Below are positions 25,999 to 35,501 of a DNA stretch of 64,000 nucleotides, in pieces. This DNA comes from CBDCTM01 sp965222005 (GTDB lineage Bacteria > Bacteroidota > Bacteroidia > Chitinophagales > Saprospiraceae): contig OZ244935.1 of the NCBI GenBank assembly GCA_965222005.1, forward strand, positions 2,108,001-2,172,000. The letters run 5' to 3'. The translations under genes were made by a program, and so were the position numbers. Under the pieces are notes generated by a model. The model saw nothing but the letters and a program-made list of their open reading frames with translations. It was not told the DNA's origin and made no database searches. Numbering within the stretch: position 1 is the stretch's first letter; every line of letters begins with the position of its first letter.

Positions 25999-26031
25999 AA
26001 GCCCCTGGTGCTGATAAAGCACCGGGGGCTT
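25999..26031 (-). other. Intercistronic hairpin between paralogues 3 and 2
   Basis: AAGCCCCTGGTGCT and AGCACCGGGGGCTT form a 14-bp stem with one mismatch and a five-base loop, eight bp past the upstream stop and 17 bp before the next start. On the minus strand CTTCTTTTAAATT follows. Confidence 0.7.
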
Positions 26032-26039
26032 GGATATTT

Positions 26040-27551
26040 TTATCTCAAAATGGTGATTTTGCCGGAAACTAAAACACCGTTTTGGTCCAGTGCTTTGTAG
26101 AGATAGAGACCACTACTAATAGCTGCAACATTAATGATTTTTTGCCTACCATTAGTGGCTAACTGATCCTGGAAGATCAATTGGCCATTCAGGTCATACA
26201 AGGTAAAAGTCAAGTCAGTTTTACTCTGGTAATATATGGTCAATTCATCCCGCACCGGATTGGGAAAAACCTTCACCGCTATGTCCACAGTGATCTCCTC
26301 CTCCACCGCTACCGTCTCCAGCGTATCACAGGGGCTGCCCTCCAGGGCTCCCAGGCGGTAGTTGGGGAAGTTGGGAAGGGAGAAGTGATTAAGTGCCGCC
26401 AACTGTACCCCGTGCTGTTCAAACTGACAGGCGGCGCCCTTTTCATTGGGCTGGTGGATGACGTGCAATACATCTACGCTATTGGGGCTATTGATGTATA
26501 TCTTGCCATCGGGGGCGAGCTGGGCCATAAAGAAGGTGGTAGGAAATGGAGATAAGAATCCATCATACTCCGCTACAGTATCCACACTAGCGGCGATATC
26601 GTTAGCCCAGAGGTCGTATTGAAAGACATAAATACCCTCGCATACATACAAAAAACGAGAGTTGGGAGAGAAAGAAAGCCCTCCGGCACCTCCCGATAAC
26701 GTTTCATAAATTATTCTTTCTTTAGAATTCAAAATACCACTACAACGATTAAAGTCATAGATATCTAAAAATACGCCTATAGAATCATTGATACCATTTA
26801 ATTTGGTATATTTTGTTCCATCAGGTGAAAAATGGGCCTGTCCCAGTCCGGAAGGCACGGCTTCTCCTATGCGTTGGGGCTCTTGTTCTTCAATACCATT
26901 GGGACCCAATAAAAAACGGTAATAGCGATTGGAGTAAAACTCACCTACCACGATCCACCAGTCGCGGCCATTGGCGTGGCGGGTAGCGGTGATTTTACCA
27001 TAGTCGAGGGTATCCTGTACCATAACGGTATTGAGCTGCGTGGCTAGGCCGCTACCGCCCTGGAAACTCATGTCTATGATAGTATAATATAAACGTGGCA
27101 CAACAGTCAGTTGCACTCCACCTACAAACTCACGTTCTTCATGAAGTAGATAGAATAAGTGATTACTCTCTGGCTTGGGAAGAATCAAAGCTCCTTGATA
27201 TAAACGTAAGCCGTCATCTCCATAACTTTGAGACCAAATACCTGGATTAATGCCTGTACTGTTTATTACAGTATCATTAAATTTATTGGCTATAAACCTG
27301 CCATTGGTGTAAAAAAGGAGATTACCGTTTTCATCACAAATGTTGGCATTGGTGATGTCAAAGTTCATATCCCGCGAATCATAGTAAATATCAGGCGGGC
27401 CATAGTTAAAGTCTATTACTGTCCCCCCCCAGGTGGAATCGCCAACTTCACTATATTTACCAAACAGCCAAATATAGTCTCTTTTTTCATCCTGACTGTT
27501 TGCAGCGGTTGAAGCAAGGAACAGTAAGATAAAAGGTAAATATTTCTTCAT
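26040..27551 (-). CDS. T9SS-secreted beta-propeller-like protein, paralogue 3
   Basis: A 503-residue protein beginning at ATG 27551 (MKKYLPFILLFLASTAANSQ), because the longer frame to 27608 would run through the intercistronic hairpin. Same order as its relatives: leader, DEKRDYIWLFGKYS, propeller-like body with FSPDGTKYTKLNGI and FSPNSRFLYVCEGI, and sorting domain VKVFPNPVRDELTIYY. The 5' and middle parts diverge more from paralogues 1 and 2 than those do from each other. Likely T9SS cargo. Function unknown. Confidence 0.85.
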   Translation of the reverse strand: MKKYLPFILLFLASTAANSQDEKRDYIWLFGKYSEVGDSTWGGTVIDFNYGPPDIYYDSRDMNFDITNANICDENGNLLFYTNGRFIANKFNDTVINSTGINPGIWSQSYGDDGLRLYQGALILPKPESNHLFYLLHEEREFVGGVQLTVVPRLYYTIIDMSFQGGSGLATQLNTVMVQDTLDYGKITATRHANGRDWWIVVGEFYSNRYYRFLLGPNGIEEQEPQRIGEAVPSGLGQAHFSPDGTKYTKLNGINDSIGVFLDIYDFNRCSGILNSKERIIYETLSGGAGGLSFSPNSRFLYVCEGIYVFQYDLWANDIAASVDTVAEYDGFLSPFPTTFFMAQLAPDGKIYINSPNSVDVLHVIHQPNEKGAACQFEQHGVQLAALNHFSLPNFPNYRLGALEGSPCDTLETVAVEEEITVDIAVKVFPNPVRDELTIYYQSKTDLTFTLYDLNGQLIFQDQLATNGRQKIINVAAISSGLYLYKALDQNGVLVSGKITILR

Positions 27552-27569
27552 AAATCGTAAACTAAATAA

Positions 27570-27600
27570 AACCCTCGGCTCTTCATCAGAGCCGAGGGTT
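27570..27600 (-). other. Intercistronic hairpin between the PKD protein gene and paralogue 3
   Basis: AACCCTCGGCTC and GAGCCGAGGGTT form a perfect 12-bp stem (13 with one more T-A pair) around a short loop, 12 bp past the upstream stop. On the minus strand TTTATTTAG follows, the most terminator-like of the three. Confidence 0.75.
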
Positions 27601-27612
27601 GTGAGCAAATTT

Positions 27613-30600
27613 TTATCTCAGAACAGTAATTTTTCCAGAGGTCACGGCTCCATTTTGGTCATGTACTTTGTAAAGGTATAAGCCGTTATCAATATGGGCT
27701 ATATTAATCCTTTTTTCAGAAGCTGTACTATCCAGTGCATACGTTGCTATCAACTTGCCATTCAAGTCAAACAGTGTCAGGGTCAATTCACCTGTACTTT
27801 GATACTGTACAGTCAACTCGTCCTGCACAGGGTTGGGAAATAGCTTTACAATCCCTGTGCTTTCCTTTTTGCTATCTTCCTTGACCATCTCCTCCTCTGT
27901 CAAACTTTGATCCTCCGGTATGTGCTTTTTCCGGCTGGAGGAACCCGCACCCACGCAAAGCGAATCGCCAAATACCACATCGGGGAAGGCCAGGCGGAAG
28001 AGGGCCCTGGCCCGCCGCACGCTTTTGCCGCCCTCCAGGGGGCATTGGAAGGCAATGGCTCCCAGGGTGGTGATTTGGAGAGTCGTCAAGTTGACCGTAT
28101 CCTTTGCCAGATTTTTCAGAAAGACCTTATTGACCTGCTTTTCATTCTTTTCGTAATCGACCGTCACACTGATCTTATTGTTGTCAACCAACACATCATC
28201 AGCAGCGCTGTACTGGAGGGGCGAGATGCTGTCGTGCCAGGCTTCGTAATTGTCGGCCAGCAGCTCCATATCGGCAAAGAGGCTGTCCTTTTGGGCTTCC
28301 AGGTCGAGGCTGTCCTGCCCGCTGGCCTTGCTCAGCTCGTATTCGGTTTGCCCCAGGCTATCCAGCATCAGGTAGTAGTCGGCCAGCAGGCTGTCGTAGT
28401 CGGCCAGCATGGCCGAATCCACTACAAACAGCCCGGCCATATCTACGGCTACGGCATGCAGGGCTCCCAGGCTGGTATCGGCCGCCTGGGTATAAAAGCT
28501 GTCGATATTGCTGCCGGCCACTATCAGGCTGGTATCCGAATACAGCTTGCGATAGAGCTGCTGGCTGTTGAGCCAGTAGAGGCTGTTGGCAAAGGTATCG
28601 GTCAGTACATGGCCCGAAGCGATCAGGGAGTCCATCTTGGTCACCACCAGGGGCGGCAGCTCCTGAGGAATGCCACAATCCTCCGAAGTAGCGCAACTAT
28701 CGGGGGTGCCACCTGGTATATGGTCGAACCACGGCTCACTGGTATTGGGTGTAGCGATGGTTGGCGGCCAGAAGGGGGCGTTGGTGGTATGCACTTCAAA
28801 TTTTGAAAAAATTATTTGGTCAAATCCCCCATCATGCACGGCTGCATTCCAGGCATAGCTTCCGTTCCAGCGGTTGCCGTGGTGGCTTTGCACATTGTTG
28901 CCACTAGAGCCGCCAAAGGTGGCGGTGGCATCCATGTGTAGGCCGATACAGTTGTCGCCAAAGTCGGTGGTGAAGAGGTCGTTGTCCATGCAGGCGCCCA
29001 CATAATGCAGGGCCTTCATGCTGGTATTGATGGTATTGCACTCCAGTACGGTGTATTCTACATTTTCGATGAATATGCCGTTGTTGGGGTCCACATTGCT
29101 GCAGTCCAGGGTTTGGCCGGCCACCGTATTGCAGTTGACATAGAGGCGGTGGCTGTCGAAGAGGCTGATGCCGGAGGCTTGTATGGTGGTGGCATTGTCA
29201 TTGGCAATGGTCACATCATTGTCGGTGATACTGAGCAGGGGGTCGGTGCGGGTTTCGGGGAGCTGCACATCTTTCACTACTATGCCCACCGGGTGGTCAC
29301 CATTGAACACGTGTAGCTCATTTTTAGTGATCGCGCCCCTGTTAAAGGTATTGACGCCCCGCCAGGGGTTGTAGCCGATTACATGTATGCCGGCATTGGC
29401 CTTATCGCCATTGTAGGGCCCGACTTCGAGGTAGTTGTTGCGGATGTCAAATACATTAGCGGAGTAGTTGTTGATGAGGTTCATGCCATCCAGCGAGGCA
29501 GCAATCGCGTTTTCATAGATGTTGACATCCCGCTTGGTGGCCAATTGGGTATGGATGCCGGTTTCGACGTTGGTCATTTTGCTTCGGGTAATGTCCACAT
29601 GCATACCCGATGTCCAGATGCCGTGGCGGCATGCGTCGAAGGTAGCTGTTACTCCGCTGCCGGTAATGGGCGGGCTGGGGTTGGCTTGATTGCCCAGGCC
29701 CCGCTGTACCAGGAAGCGGTTTTTGCCATCGGCCCGTATGCCGAAGCTGGAATAGTCGTACATATTTTCGATGACCATATTATCGAAGCGGGCCGTCCGG
29801 ATATTGAGGTTCGAATTCCAGGCGATGATGCCGTTGGCCAGGTCGAGAAAGCTTTCCGATGAGGTGGCCGGAAGCTGCGGGCTGGGGTTGGCGTAGCCCA
29901 CCGTGAGTGCTCCTTGCCGGAAGTTGTGCAGCAATATGCCTGCATAGCTCACCTCGGCCGGTTCGGGATCCTGGCCGGCGTAGGGCGGCAGCAGCTCATC
30001 GGAGCATTGGTGGGAGTTGAGGTGGATGGAGTGGTTGAAATCACCCCCCGGGCCGTATAGGCTCACATAGTTGCGGTCGAATACATTGCCGCGTATGGAG
30101 ACATTGCTGCCGGCTTGCGCCTCGATGGCATATTGGGCATCTTCGATGGAGTCGCTGCTGAAAAAGAGTCTGGCACCTTCTTCTACCACTATACCTACCC
30201 ACATCCGATCGCAGCCGTGAAGGTGGGATCCGGATATTTGCAGGCTGTTTTCTTGTGGCAGGAGTATGCGCGAACCCTCATCCATAAAGAACTCCACATT
30301 GATGAAGCTGTAGTCTTCATCGATCACCAGTGTGTGGAAGGGCTCTACGCATACCGAAGTATCCCTGAGGCTGCCCGAAGGGATGAGCTCATCATCAACC
30401 GCCTCGCTGATGGTATAACCGGTGAGGTTGATGCCGTCGGCCGGGCAGCAGAGGGGAGCTGTATTTTCTCCACAACTGACGCAGATGCGTTTAATGCAAT
30501 CTGTAGTTGGTACGTTGCAATCGTATCTGGTTACATCATAGCAGACGGTATCGCCATTGGTGTCGGGGTAGGTATGTACTACAATACCAGTAGTTGGAGT

Positions 30601-31320
30601 GGTAATAACAGTACCATCTCCCAAATCCCAGCATGCAGGCAAGCTAATTGCTTCCGGAACAAAAGTGACCGTGCAACTATCTACGTGATAGTCAAAAATG
30701 GCAGCTTCTACACAATGGTTGTCATCACAAGTGATTTCAATTTCCTCACTGCAGGAGGTCACGCTACCATCATTCCAGGTGATGGTCAAGGTGACTACAA
30801 AGCTTCCGGAGGTGTTGTACTGATGCAGGGTATAGGCCAGATTGGAGCTGCTTCCATCGCCGAAATCCCAGTGGTACGTGTCCACCTCCGAATCATCCAC
30901 CAATGCGGCAAAGGAGACGAGATCGCAATCCTCTATGGTATATTCAAAGTAATCTAAGGTATCGCAATCATTTGTACAGGATGCGAAGTCGTCATCCATA
31001 CAAGAGAAGGATCCCTCGCCGGGGATAAAAACCCAGTGCAATACCATATCAAGGGAATTGCTGACAGGAACGGTAAGGGTAATGGTATTCAACCCGGTGC
31101 CATTGGCCGTAAATGGCAGGCCATTATCAAACCAAACTGTCCAAAAGTGTATCGAATTGGCTCCATCTTCGTCGGCGGTAAACGTGTAGGTGCAGCCATC
31201 CAGACCGGGGGTCGGGCCGGTGTAGCTAAAGTCGGCCTCCGTATCGCATTGTGCGAGGGCAGGGGCATTATACAGTAATAATGTGATTAACATGGTAAAT
31301 ACAAGGTACGTTTTTTTCAT
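27613..31320 (-). CDS. Large T9SS-secreted protein with PKD-like and beta-helix regions
   Basis: A 1235-residue exported protein starting at ATG 31320 (MKKTYLVFTMLITLLLYNAP); the frame opens 16 codons earlier, but those residues do not belong to a leader. Residues about 30-310 hold two or three PKD-like domains (YHWDFGDGSSSNLAYTLHQY with C-rich linkers). Residues about 330-870 have the N/G-rich, short-strand pattern of a right-handed beta-helix (HGIWTSGMHVDITRSKMTNV). A charged, helical stretch (about 900-1110) includes DSLGQTEYELSKASGQDSLD. The C-terminus KLFPNPVQDELTVQY ... GLYLYKVHDQNGAVTSG is a type A sorting domain akin to those of paralogues 2 and 3. Probable adhesin or surface enzyme; function unknown. 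First gene in the row of four. Confidence 0.85.
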   Translation of the reverse strand: MKKTYLVFTMLITLLLYNAPALAQCDTEADFSYTGPTPGLDGCTYTFTADEDGANSIHFWTVWFDNGLPFTANGTGLNTITLTVPVSNSLDMVLHWVFIPGEGSFSCMDDDFASCTNDCDTLDYFEYTIEDCDLVSFAALVDDSEVDTYHWDFGDGSSSNLAYTLHQYNTSGSFVVTLTITWNDGSVTSCSEEIEITCDDNHCVEAAIFDYHVDSCTVTFVPEAISLPACWDLGDGTVITTPTTGIVVHTYPDTNGDTVCYDVTRYDCNVPTTDCIKRICVSCGENTAPLCCPADGINLTGYTISEAVDDELIPSGSLRDTSVCVEPFHTLVIDEDYSFINVEFFMDEGSRILLPQENSLQISGSHLHGCDRMWVGIVVEEGARLFFSSDSIEDAQYAIEAQAGSNVSIRGNVFDRNYVSLYGPGGDFNHSIHLNSHQCSDELLPPYAGQDPEPAEVSYAGILLHNFRQGALTVGYANPSPQLPATSSESFLDLANGIIAWNSNLNIRTARFDNMVIENMYDYSSFGIRADGKNRFLVQRGLGNQANPSPPITGSGVTATFDACRHGIWTSGMHVDITRSKMTNVETGIHTQLATKRDVNIYENAIAASLDGMNLINNYSANVFDIRNNYLEVGPYNGDKANAGIHVIGYNPWRGVNTFNRGAITKNELHVFNGDHPVGIVVKDVQLPETRTDPLLSITDNDVTIANDNATTIQASGISLFDSHRLYVNCNTVAGQTLDCSNVDPNNGIFIENVEYTVLECNTINTSMKALHYVGACMDNDLFTTDFGDNCIGLHMDATATFGGSSGNNVQSHHGNRWNGSYAWNAAVHDGGFDQIIFSKFEVHTTNAPFWPPTIATPNTSEPWFDHIPGGTPDSCATSEDCGIPQELPPLVVTKMDSLIASGHVLTDTFANSLYWLNSQQLYRKLYSDTSLIVAGSNIDSFYTQAADTSLGALHAVAVDMAGLFVVDSAMLADYDSLLADYYLMLDSLGQTEYELSKASGQDSLDLEAQKDSLFADMELLADNYEAWHDSISPLQYSAADDVLVDNNKISVTVDYEKNEKQVNKVFLKNLAKDTVNLTTLQITTLGAIAFQCPLEGGKSVRRARALFRLAFPDVVFGDSLCVGAGSSSRKKHIPEDQSLTEEEMVKEDSKKESTGIVKLFPNPVQDELTVQYQSTGELTLTLFDLNGKLIATYALDSTASEKRINIAHIDNGLYLYKVHDQNGAVTSGKITVLR

Positions 31321-31764
31321 TAAACCCGGTAGAAATCGGTAAGCGGAAATCGTTTTTTGTTTTTGCATAAGAAATAGGGTTTTTGGGACAATTCTGGCAC
31401 ACTGGCCGGGATTATCGGATTAGGAAATAAAAAGCTATGTCTGGAATGGATTCACTCCAGCAGATCAATAGCTCTGGGATCATTTATGAAGCTCTAACTC
31501 GTTCACTATGGGCTAAACGTTTTTGGATTTATAAACCAAAAAACGCGAGTGCCTCAGCACGAGTATCACCAACTTCATAAACCCTAAGAGTTATACCGGT
31601 ATACTAAGGTATAATGCCTGATAGTGTTTCACAGAGTATCACTTACAAAGGCTCGGACAGTTGAGGGTATGACGGCAGTCATATTCCTGTGTGCATATTA
31701 CAAAAAAAAAAAGATACCAGTCAAGGGGGAGGAGTGTTAAAATTGGTTTTTGTCGTGCAGCATA
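31321..31764. other. 444-bp gap upstream of the PKD protein gene
   Basis: No credible gene. It holds a 12-bp palindrome TATACCGGTATA (31592-31603), GAGTATCAC twice (31561-31569 and 31634-31642), a run of eleven A residues near 31698-31708 and a loose hairpin TTTTTGG/CCAAAAA near 31521-31541. These could be regulatory for the four-gene row, but no -7 element facing left was found. Confidence 0.3.
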
Positions 31765-32748
31765 TTAGGAATCTGTGCTAAAAACAGCCCGCTCTGCATC
31801 AAAATTCAAAAAGGAGTGTGAGCCTTCCAATGCTTCTATCTGTTGTAGTTGATGATGTACGAACTGTCGATGTTCATCAGATTGCGGATGGAAGGGGTGG
31901 TGGCGACTGGCTTGTAAAATTTTGCCGATCTGCCCGTTGAGTTGTCGGGTGAACTCCGAAAAGTAAGTATTGCCAAAGTAGTTCCAGATATAATCAATAG
32001 CTTGTTCGTTGGGGTGGAGCATATCGGAATTGTAGAAGCGATAGTCCCGCAAATCATCGAGGAGGAGTTCGTAGGCCGGAAAATAAGAGACGAAGTCCAG
32101 TTGATCACAAAGCTGGTGAACGGCAGTTAGCAGATGTGCTTTGCTGCGCTGGTTGGCCACCAGGCCATCGCGCAAATGCCGAACGGGACTCACCGTGAGT
32201 ACTACTTGCAGCTCGGGTTGCTGCTGATGCAATTGCTCTAGTAGCGGGCGGAACAATTCTATGATTTTGTTAGCGGGCAGTAAGATGCGCTCAAAAAAGG
32301 CAGCGGGTAGCTTGTGGCAGTTGGCAACCGGCTGGCTATTATCTTTGTGTACAAATACGAATGCCGTACCCAGGGTGAGCAATAAGCGTTGACTGTCTTT
32401 TAAGAAGTTGCGAGCAGTATTAAGCTGCTGATTGATATTTGCCAAAACGGCCGCTTTGTCGGAGCCTGAAAAACTGCCATGATGCTGAAAGCTGTGCCAA
32501 AGGCCATGCTGATGGATTAGTTGATCGGCTTCGAAGCGGGAAGCTGACAACAGTAGGTCGAAGGCTTGTTGGATCGACCAGGGGTTGTACAAGATGCCGA
32601 AGGGGTTGTTGTGTACCCTGAATTTGTGGGCAGCCAGCTTTTGGCCGATATGTTGGGCAAAGCAGGAACCGATACACAGGCATTGCTGTTGGTGGTGGAT
32701 GCGAAAGGAGGCAGTTTGAGGAGGCAATGTAGTTCGGAAGTGGGTCAT
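31765..32748 (-). CDS. GSCFA domain protein
   Basis: A 327-residue protein starting at ATG 32748 (MTHFRTTLPPQTASFRI); the frame runs upstream to 32844 but that part overlaps the divergent region and is not family-like. It has the defining LCIGSCFAQHIG and NPFGILYNPWSIQQAFDLL, LTLGTAFVFVHK, LTVSPVRHLRDG and HPNEQAIDYIWNYF. GSCFA proteins have an SGNH-hydrolase-like plan and occur widely in Bacteroidota; their reaction is not established. No signal peptide. Divergent from the next gene at 32854 by about 105 bp. Confidence 0.88.
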   Translation of the reverse strand: MTHFRTTLPPQTASFRIHHQQQCLCIGSCFAQHIGQKLAAHKFRVHNNPFGILYNPWSIQQAFDLLLSASRFEADQLIHQHGLWHSFQHHGSFSGSDKAAVLANINQQLNTARNFLKDSQRLLLTLGTAFVFVHKDNSQPVANCHKLPAAFFERILLPANKIIELFRPLLEQLHQQQPELQVVLTVSPVRHLRDGLVANQRSKAHLLTAVHQLCDQLDFVSYFPAYELLLDDLRDYRFYNSDMLHPNEQAIDYIWNYFGNTYFSEFTRQLNGQIGKILQASRHHPFHPQSDEHRQFVHHQLQQIEALEGSHSFLNFDAERAVFSTDS

Positions 32749-32853
32749 TGTATTGAGCTTGTTGAAAATGGAGCCTTGGGCAAAAGCGGACAAAAAGCAA
32801 TGGAAGTCGCTCAAAAATATTAATTTTCGCTGCAAAACAGCCAATCGCCAGAC

Positions 32854-34188
32854 ATGAGCTTTTTCAATCGCATTTTTGGAAATACTGCTTCATCCGACGA
32901 GCTGCGGCCCGATATCCGTTTTGGTCGATACAGCGATTCGTACAAAAGCGATGCACAATACGATGCCTGGGATAGAGCCTTACACTTGTATGAAGAGGGA
33001 GCGTATATCAAAGCGTTCAAACAGTTTTTCCAATATTTGAAGGATGAGAAAGAAGAAAATGTAGTGGTGCAGGAGGAAAAAGGGAAGCTGGTGTTTGAAT
33101 TGTATCAGGGCTCCAAAAAAATAAGGGGCGAGGCCAATCCATTTCACTTCACCAGCGAGGCAAGGATAGCAAGGCTGGCACAACTTGAGGAGGCGGTGAT
33201 GCGGCGTTTGCTGGAACAAAATTTTAGCCTGCAGTACAGCCGCTTTGCAATGGATAAGGACCAGTTTATCAATATCAAATTCGATTCGAATGCCGTTGAC
33301 AGCTCTCCCTACAAGCTGTATCATGCACTCAAAGAGCTGGCCACGCATGCCGATAAGCAAGACGATCTGCTGCTCGAAGAGTTTCAAAGCCTGGGGGCTG
33401 TGGACATTGATCATTTGCGCAAGCTGCCAAAGGATGAAATGGAGACCAAGTACGCATTTCTCGTCGATGCTGTTCAGGCCGTTTTTGGGCATATTGACCG
33501 AAGCGAGCTCGACTTATCCCAGTACCCGGGAGCCATGACCTATCTGCTGCTCAACTTGTGCTACAAGCTCGACTATCTGACCAATCCGGAAGGCTTTACG
33601 ATGGAGGCATTGGAGCGGGTCCACCGCCTCTATTTCTCAAACGATCATGGCACCACTGTGGAAAAGAATAAAAGGATCTGCTCCGAATTGCAGCGACTCA
33701 TTGACCGGCCCAAAGCGGATTTCTTTAAGGAGATGTACCGGGGTACCTCCACCTTTGGCATTACCAGCCCGGTAAACCACGACCGGGTAGTCAGCTTCAT
33801 TGAAGGCGAGCTGGGCAATATGGATTGGTACCATGAGCAAGGGCATGAAGCCATTGCATTAGCCGTTCCCGGCTATATAGTGGGCTATTGCCTGTTTAAC
33901 TATGCGGTACCTTTGCCTGACCGGGAATATTTTCACTTCTATTACCAAATTATGGAGCCAGCCTATTTTGAGGCGCTTGGCTTTGAAAATATAGTGAGGA
34001 AGCCGCAAAGCGGGGCTTTTGATAAAAAAGGTATTCGGAAGTCCGTTCAGGCTATTGCCGAGCGGCATATGCAGCTTTATCCGCGGCTGAAGCCAGCTAC
34101 CAGCCAGCTGGATTTTAGTTCGAAGCCCCATTTTGCCAAATCCTATTTGCAGATGATCTGCGAGCTGGATATGACCGAACAGCATTGA
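32854..34188 (+). CDS. Uncharacterised cytoplasmic protein with a YbjN-like segment
   Basis: A 444-residue soluble protein without signal or membrane segments. Residues about 65-170 (EEKGKLVFELYQGSKKI ... EEAVMRRLLEQNFSLQY ... LYHALKELATHADKQDDLLL) have the strand-helix pattern of YbjN/type III chaperone-like domains; this family assignment is inference. The remaining part (about 180-444) is not recognised. It is followed by the protease gene after five bases (or overlaps it by four if a TTG start is used), so the two form an operon. It could hold or regulate the protease. An HEQGH string near residue 333 is discussed as rejected. Confidence 0.55.
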   Translation: MSFFNRIFGNTASSDELRPDIRFGRYSDSYKSDAQYDAWDRALHLYEEGAYIKAFKQFFQYLKDEKEENVVVQEEKGKLVFELYQGSKKIRGEANPFHFTSEARIARLAQLEEAVMRRLLEQNFSLQYSRFAMDKDQFINIKFDSNAVDSSPYKLYHALKELATHADKQDDLLLEEFQSLGAVDIDHLRKLPKDEMETKYAFLVDAVQAVFGHIDRSELDLSQYPGAMTYLLLNLCYKLDYLTNPEGFTMEALERVHRLYFSNDHGTTVEKNKRICSELQRLIDRPKADFFKEMYRGTSTFGITSPVNHDRVVSFIEGELGNMDWYHEQGHEAIALAVPGYIVGYCLFNYAVPLPDREYFHFYYQIMEPAYFEALGFENIVRKPQSGAFDKKGIRKSVQAIAERHMQLYPRLKPATSQLDFSSKPHFAKSYLQMICELDMTEQH

Positions 34189-34193
34189 GTTTT

Positions 34194-35282
34194 ATGGAAA
34201 AAGTAATCGAATTATTTAAAAGAGTACTCGTTCAGATTGCCACCCCCTACAATGTAGGTACCGGCTTTTGGTGGGCTGCACACCGGGTGATAGTGACTAA
34301 TGAACATATCGTTCGCGACAATAAGGAGGTGGTAATCGACGGGCAATTATTCGAGCAATGTACGGCCCACGTAATTTTTGCAGATGCCAAATATGACATC
34401 GCCTTCCTGCAGCCCCCATCGGAAGTAGCAGGAATACCGCACATTGAAGCTGGCCTAACGGCTCATCTGTCGAACACCAGCAGGGTGTTTACGATGGGGC
34501 ATCCTTCCGGTGAGGCATTCGCCATCGCAGAGGGTACGATTGAAGAATTGGAGCATCTTATTGAGGATATTCCCTATATCCGTCACACGGCCAGCCTGAG
34601 TCAGGGCTATTCCGGTGGCCCGTTGATCGATGCTGGAGGTCATTTGCTGGGAGTCAATACCTTTCTGTTGCGCGACGGGCAGTACCAGGGCCTTAGCCTG
34701 CCGGTAGAGGAACTGAGCAGGCTGGTAGCGGAGTTTGAAGCCGTAGAGCGGGCTGAGAGCATCCGCTGTTTGAATTGTGAAGCAATCATAGTCGGCAATA
34801 GGGTGGAGGACGGACTTTGTCCGGGCTGTGGCGTGCGAGCCGTGTTGCCCTCTCAAGTGGAGGCCTATGAAGCTTCGGGAATTGCCAAAACAATCGAAGA
34901 GATGCTGAAGCGCCTGAAGCATGATGTGGATTTGTCGAGAAGGGGGCCAAATAACTGGAAAATCAGGCAGGGGAGTGCCAAGATTGACATTTCATATTAC
35001 GAAAAATCTGGCTTGATAATTGGGGATGCGTACCTGTGTAAACTCCCCCCCGGGCCTGCACAGCCCCTTTTGCATTATTTGTTAAGGCAGAATTACGAAA
35101 TTGAAAATCTGACATTCAGTATCAAAGGGCAGGACATTATTCTGTCATTGCTCATCTTTGACCGGTATCTGAATGTGGATAGCGGGCTGCGGCTGTTTCA
35201 ATATCTTTTTGATAAAGCAGACTATTTTGACAATATCCTTGTAGAGCAATACGAGGCCAGGTGGTCGGCAGAAACGGAATAG
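34194..35282 (+). CDS. Trypsin-like serine protease with zinc ribbon and YbjN-like tail
   Basis: A 362-residue protein (ATG 34194; a TTG at 34185 is an alternative). Residues 1-185 are a trypsin fold of the HtrA/DegP type with an intact triad: H38 (TNEHIV), D68 (KYDIAFL), S140 (QGYSGGPL). No signal peptide or PDZ domain, so it should act in the cytoplasm, unusual for this fold. At about 192-213 the CLNC...CPGC pattern is a zinc ribbon. From about 225 on, IEEMLKRLKHDVDLSRRG and ISYYEKSGLIIGDAYLCKL suggest a YbjN/chaperone-like domain, as in the preceding gene. The combination of protease, ribbon and chaperone-like tail is not one I know by name. Confidence 0.75.
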   Translation: MEKVIELFKRVLVQIATPYNVGTGFWWAAHRVIVTNEHIVRDNKEVVIDGQLFEQCTAHVIFADAKYDIAFLQPPSEVAGIPHIEAGLTAHLSNTSRVFTMGHPSGEAFAIAEGTIEELEHLIEDIPYIRHTASLSQGYSGGPLIDAGGHLLGVNTFLLRDGQYQGLSLPVEELSRLVAEFEAVERAESIRCLNCEAIIVGNRVEDGLCPGCGVRAVLPSQVEAYEASGIAKTIEEMLKRLKHDVDLSRRGPNNWKIRQGSAKIDISYYEKSGLIIGDAYLCKLPPGPAQPLLHYLLRQNYEIENLTFSIKGQDIILSLLIFDRYLNVDSGLRLFQYLFDKADYFDNILVEQYEARWSAETE

Positions 35283-35501
35283 CTGTGTTGTGGTTCAAAA
35301 TAATCACCTTGTTGGGGCGTTTAAGGCATAGCTTAGTGCCCGCTAGTGTTAAAATCAGGCAGATTTGGTGAATAATTAGCTGGAGCTGGTTTTAAAATCC
35401 TCCTTTTTTAGTTAACTTTACTACTTGTCACTCTACAGTCACCCAATCCTGGAGCATATCAACAGGAAACTTAGTTTTAAAATCTGATAAATTACAGATT
35501 C

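Noticed and set aside
27907..30957. Several long plus-strand frames (up to 299 codons)
   Set aside because: Antisense to the PKD/T9SS protein gene; compositions reflect its codon use, no recognisable domain.
33841..33860. HEQGH string in the 444-residue protein as a zinc protease motif
   Set aside because: A glycine inside and a charged residue right after the second His break the usual helix pattern, and no third ligand is evident.
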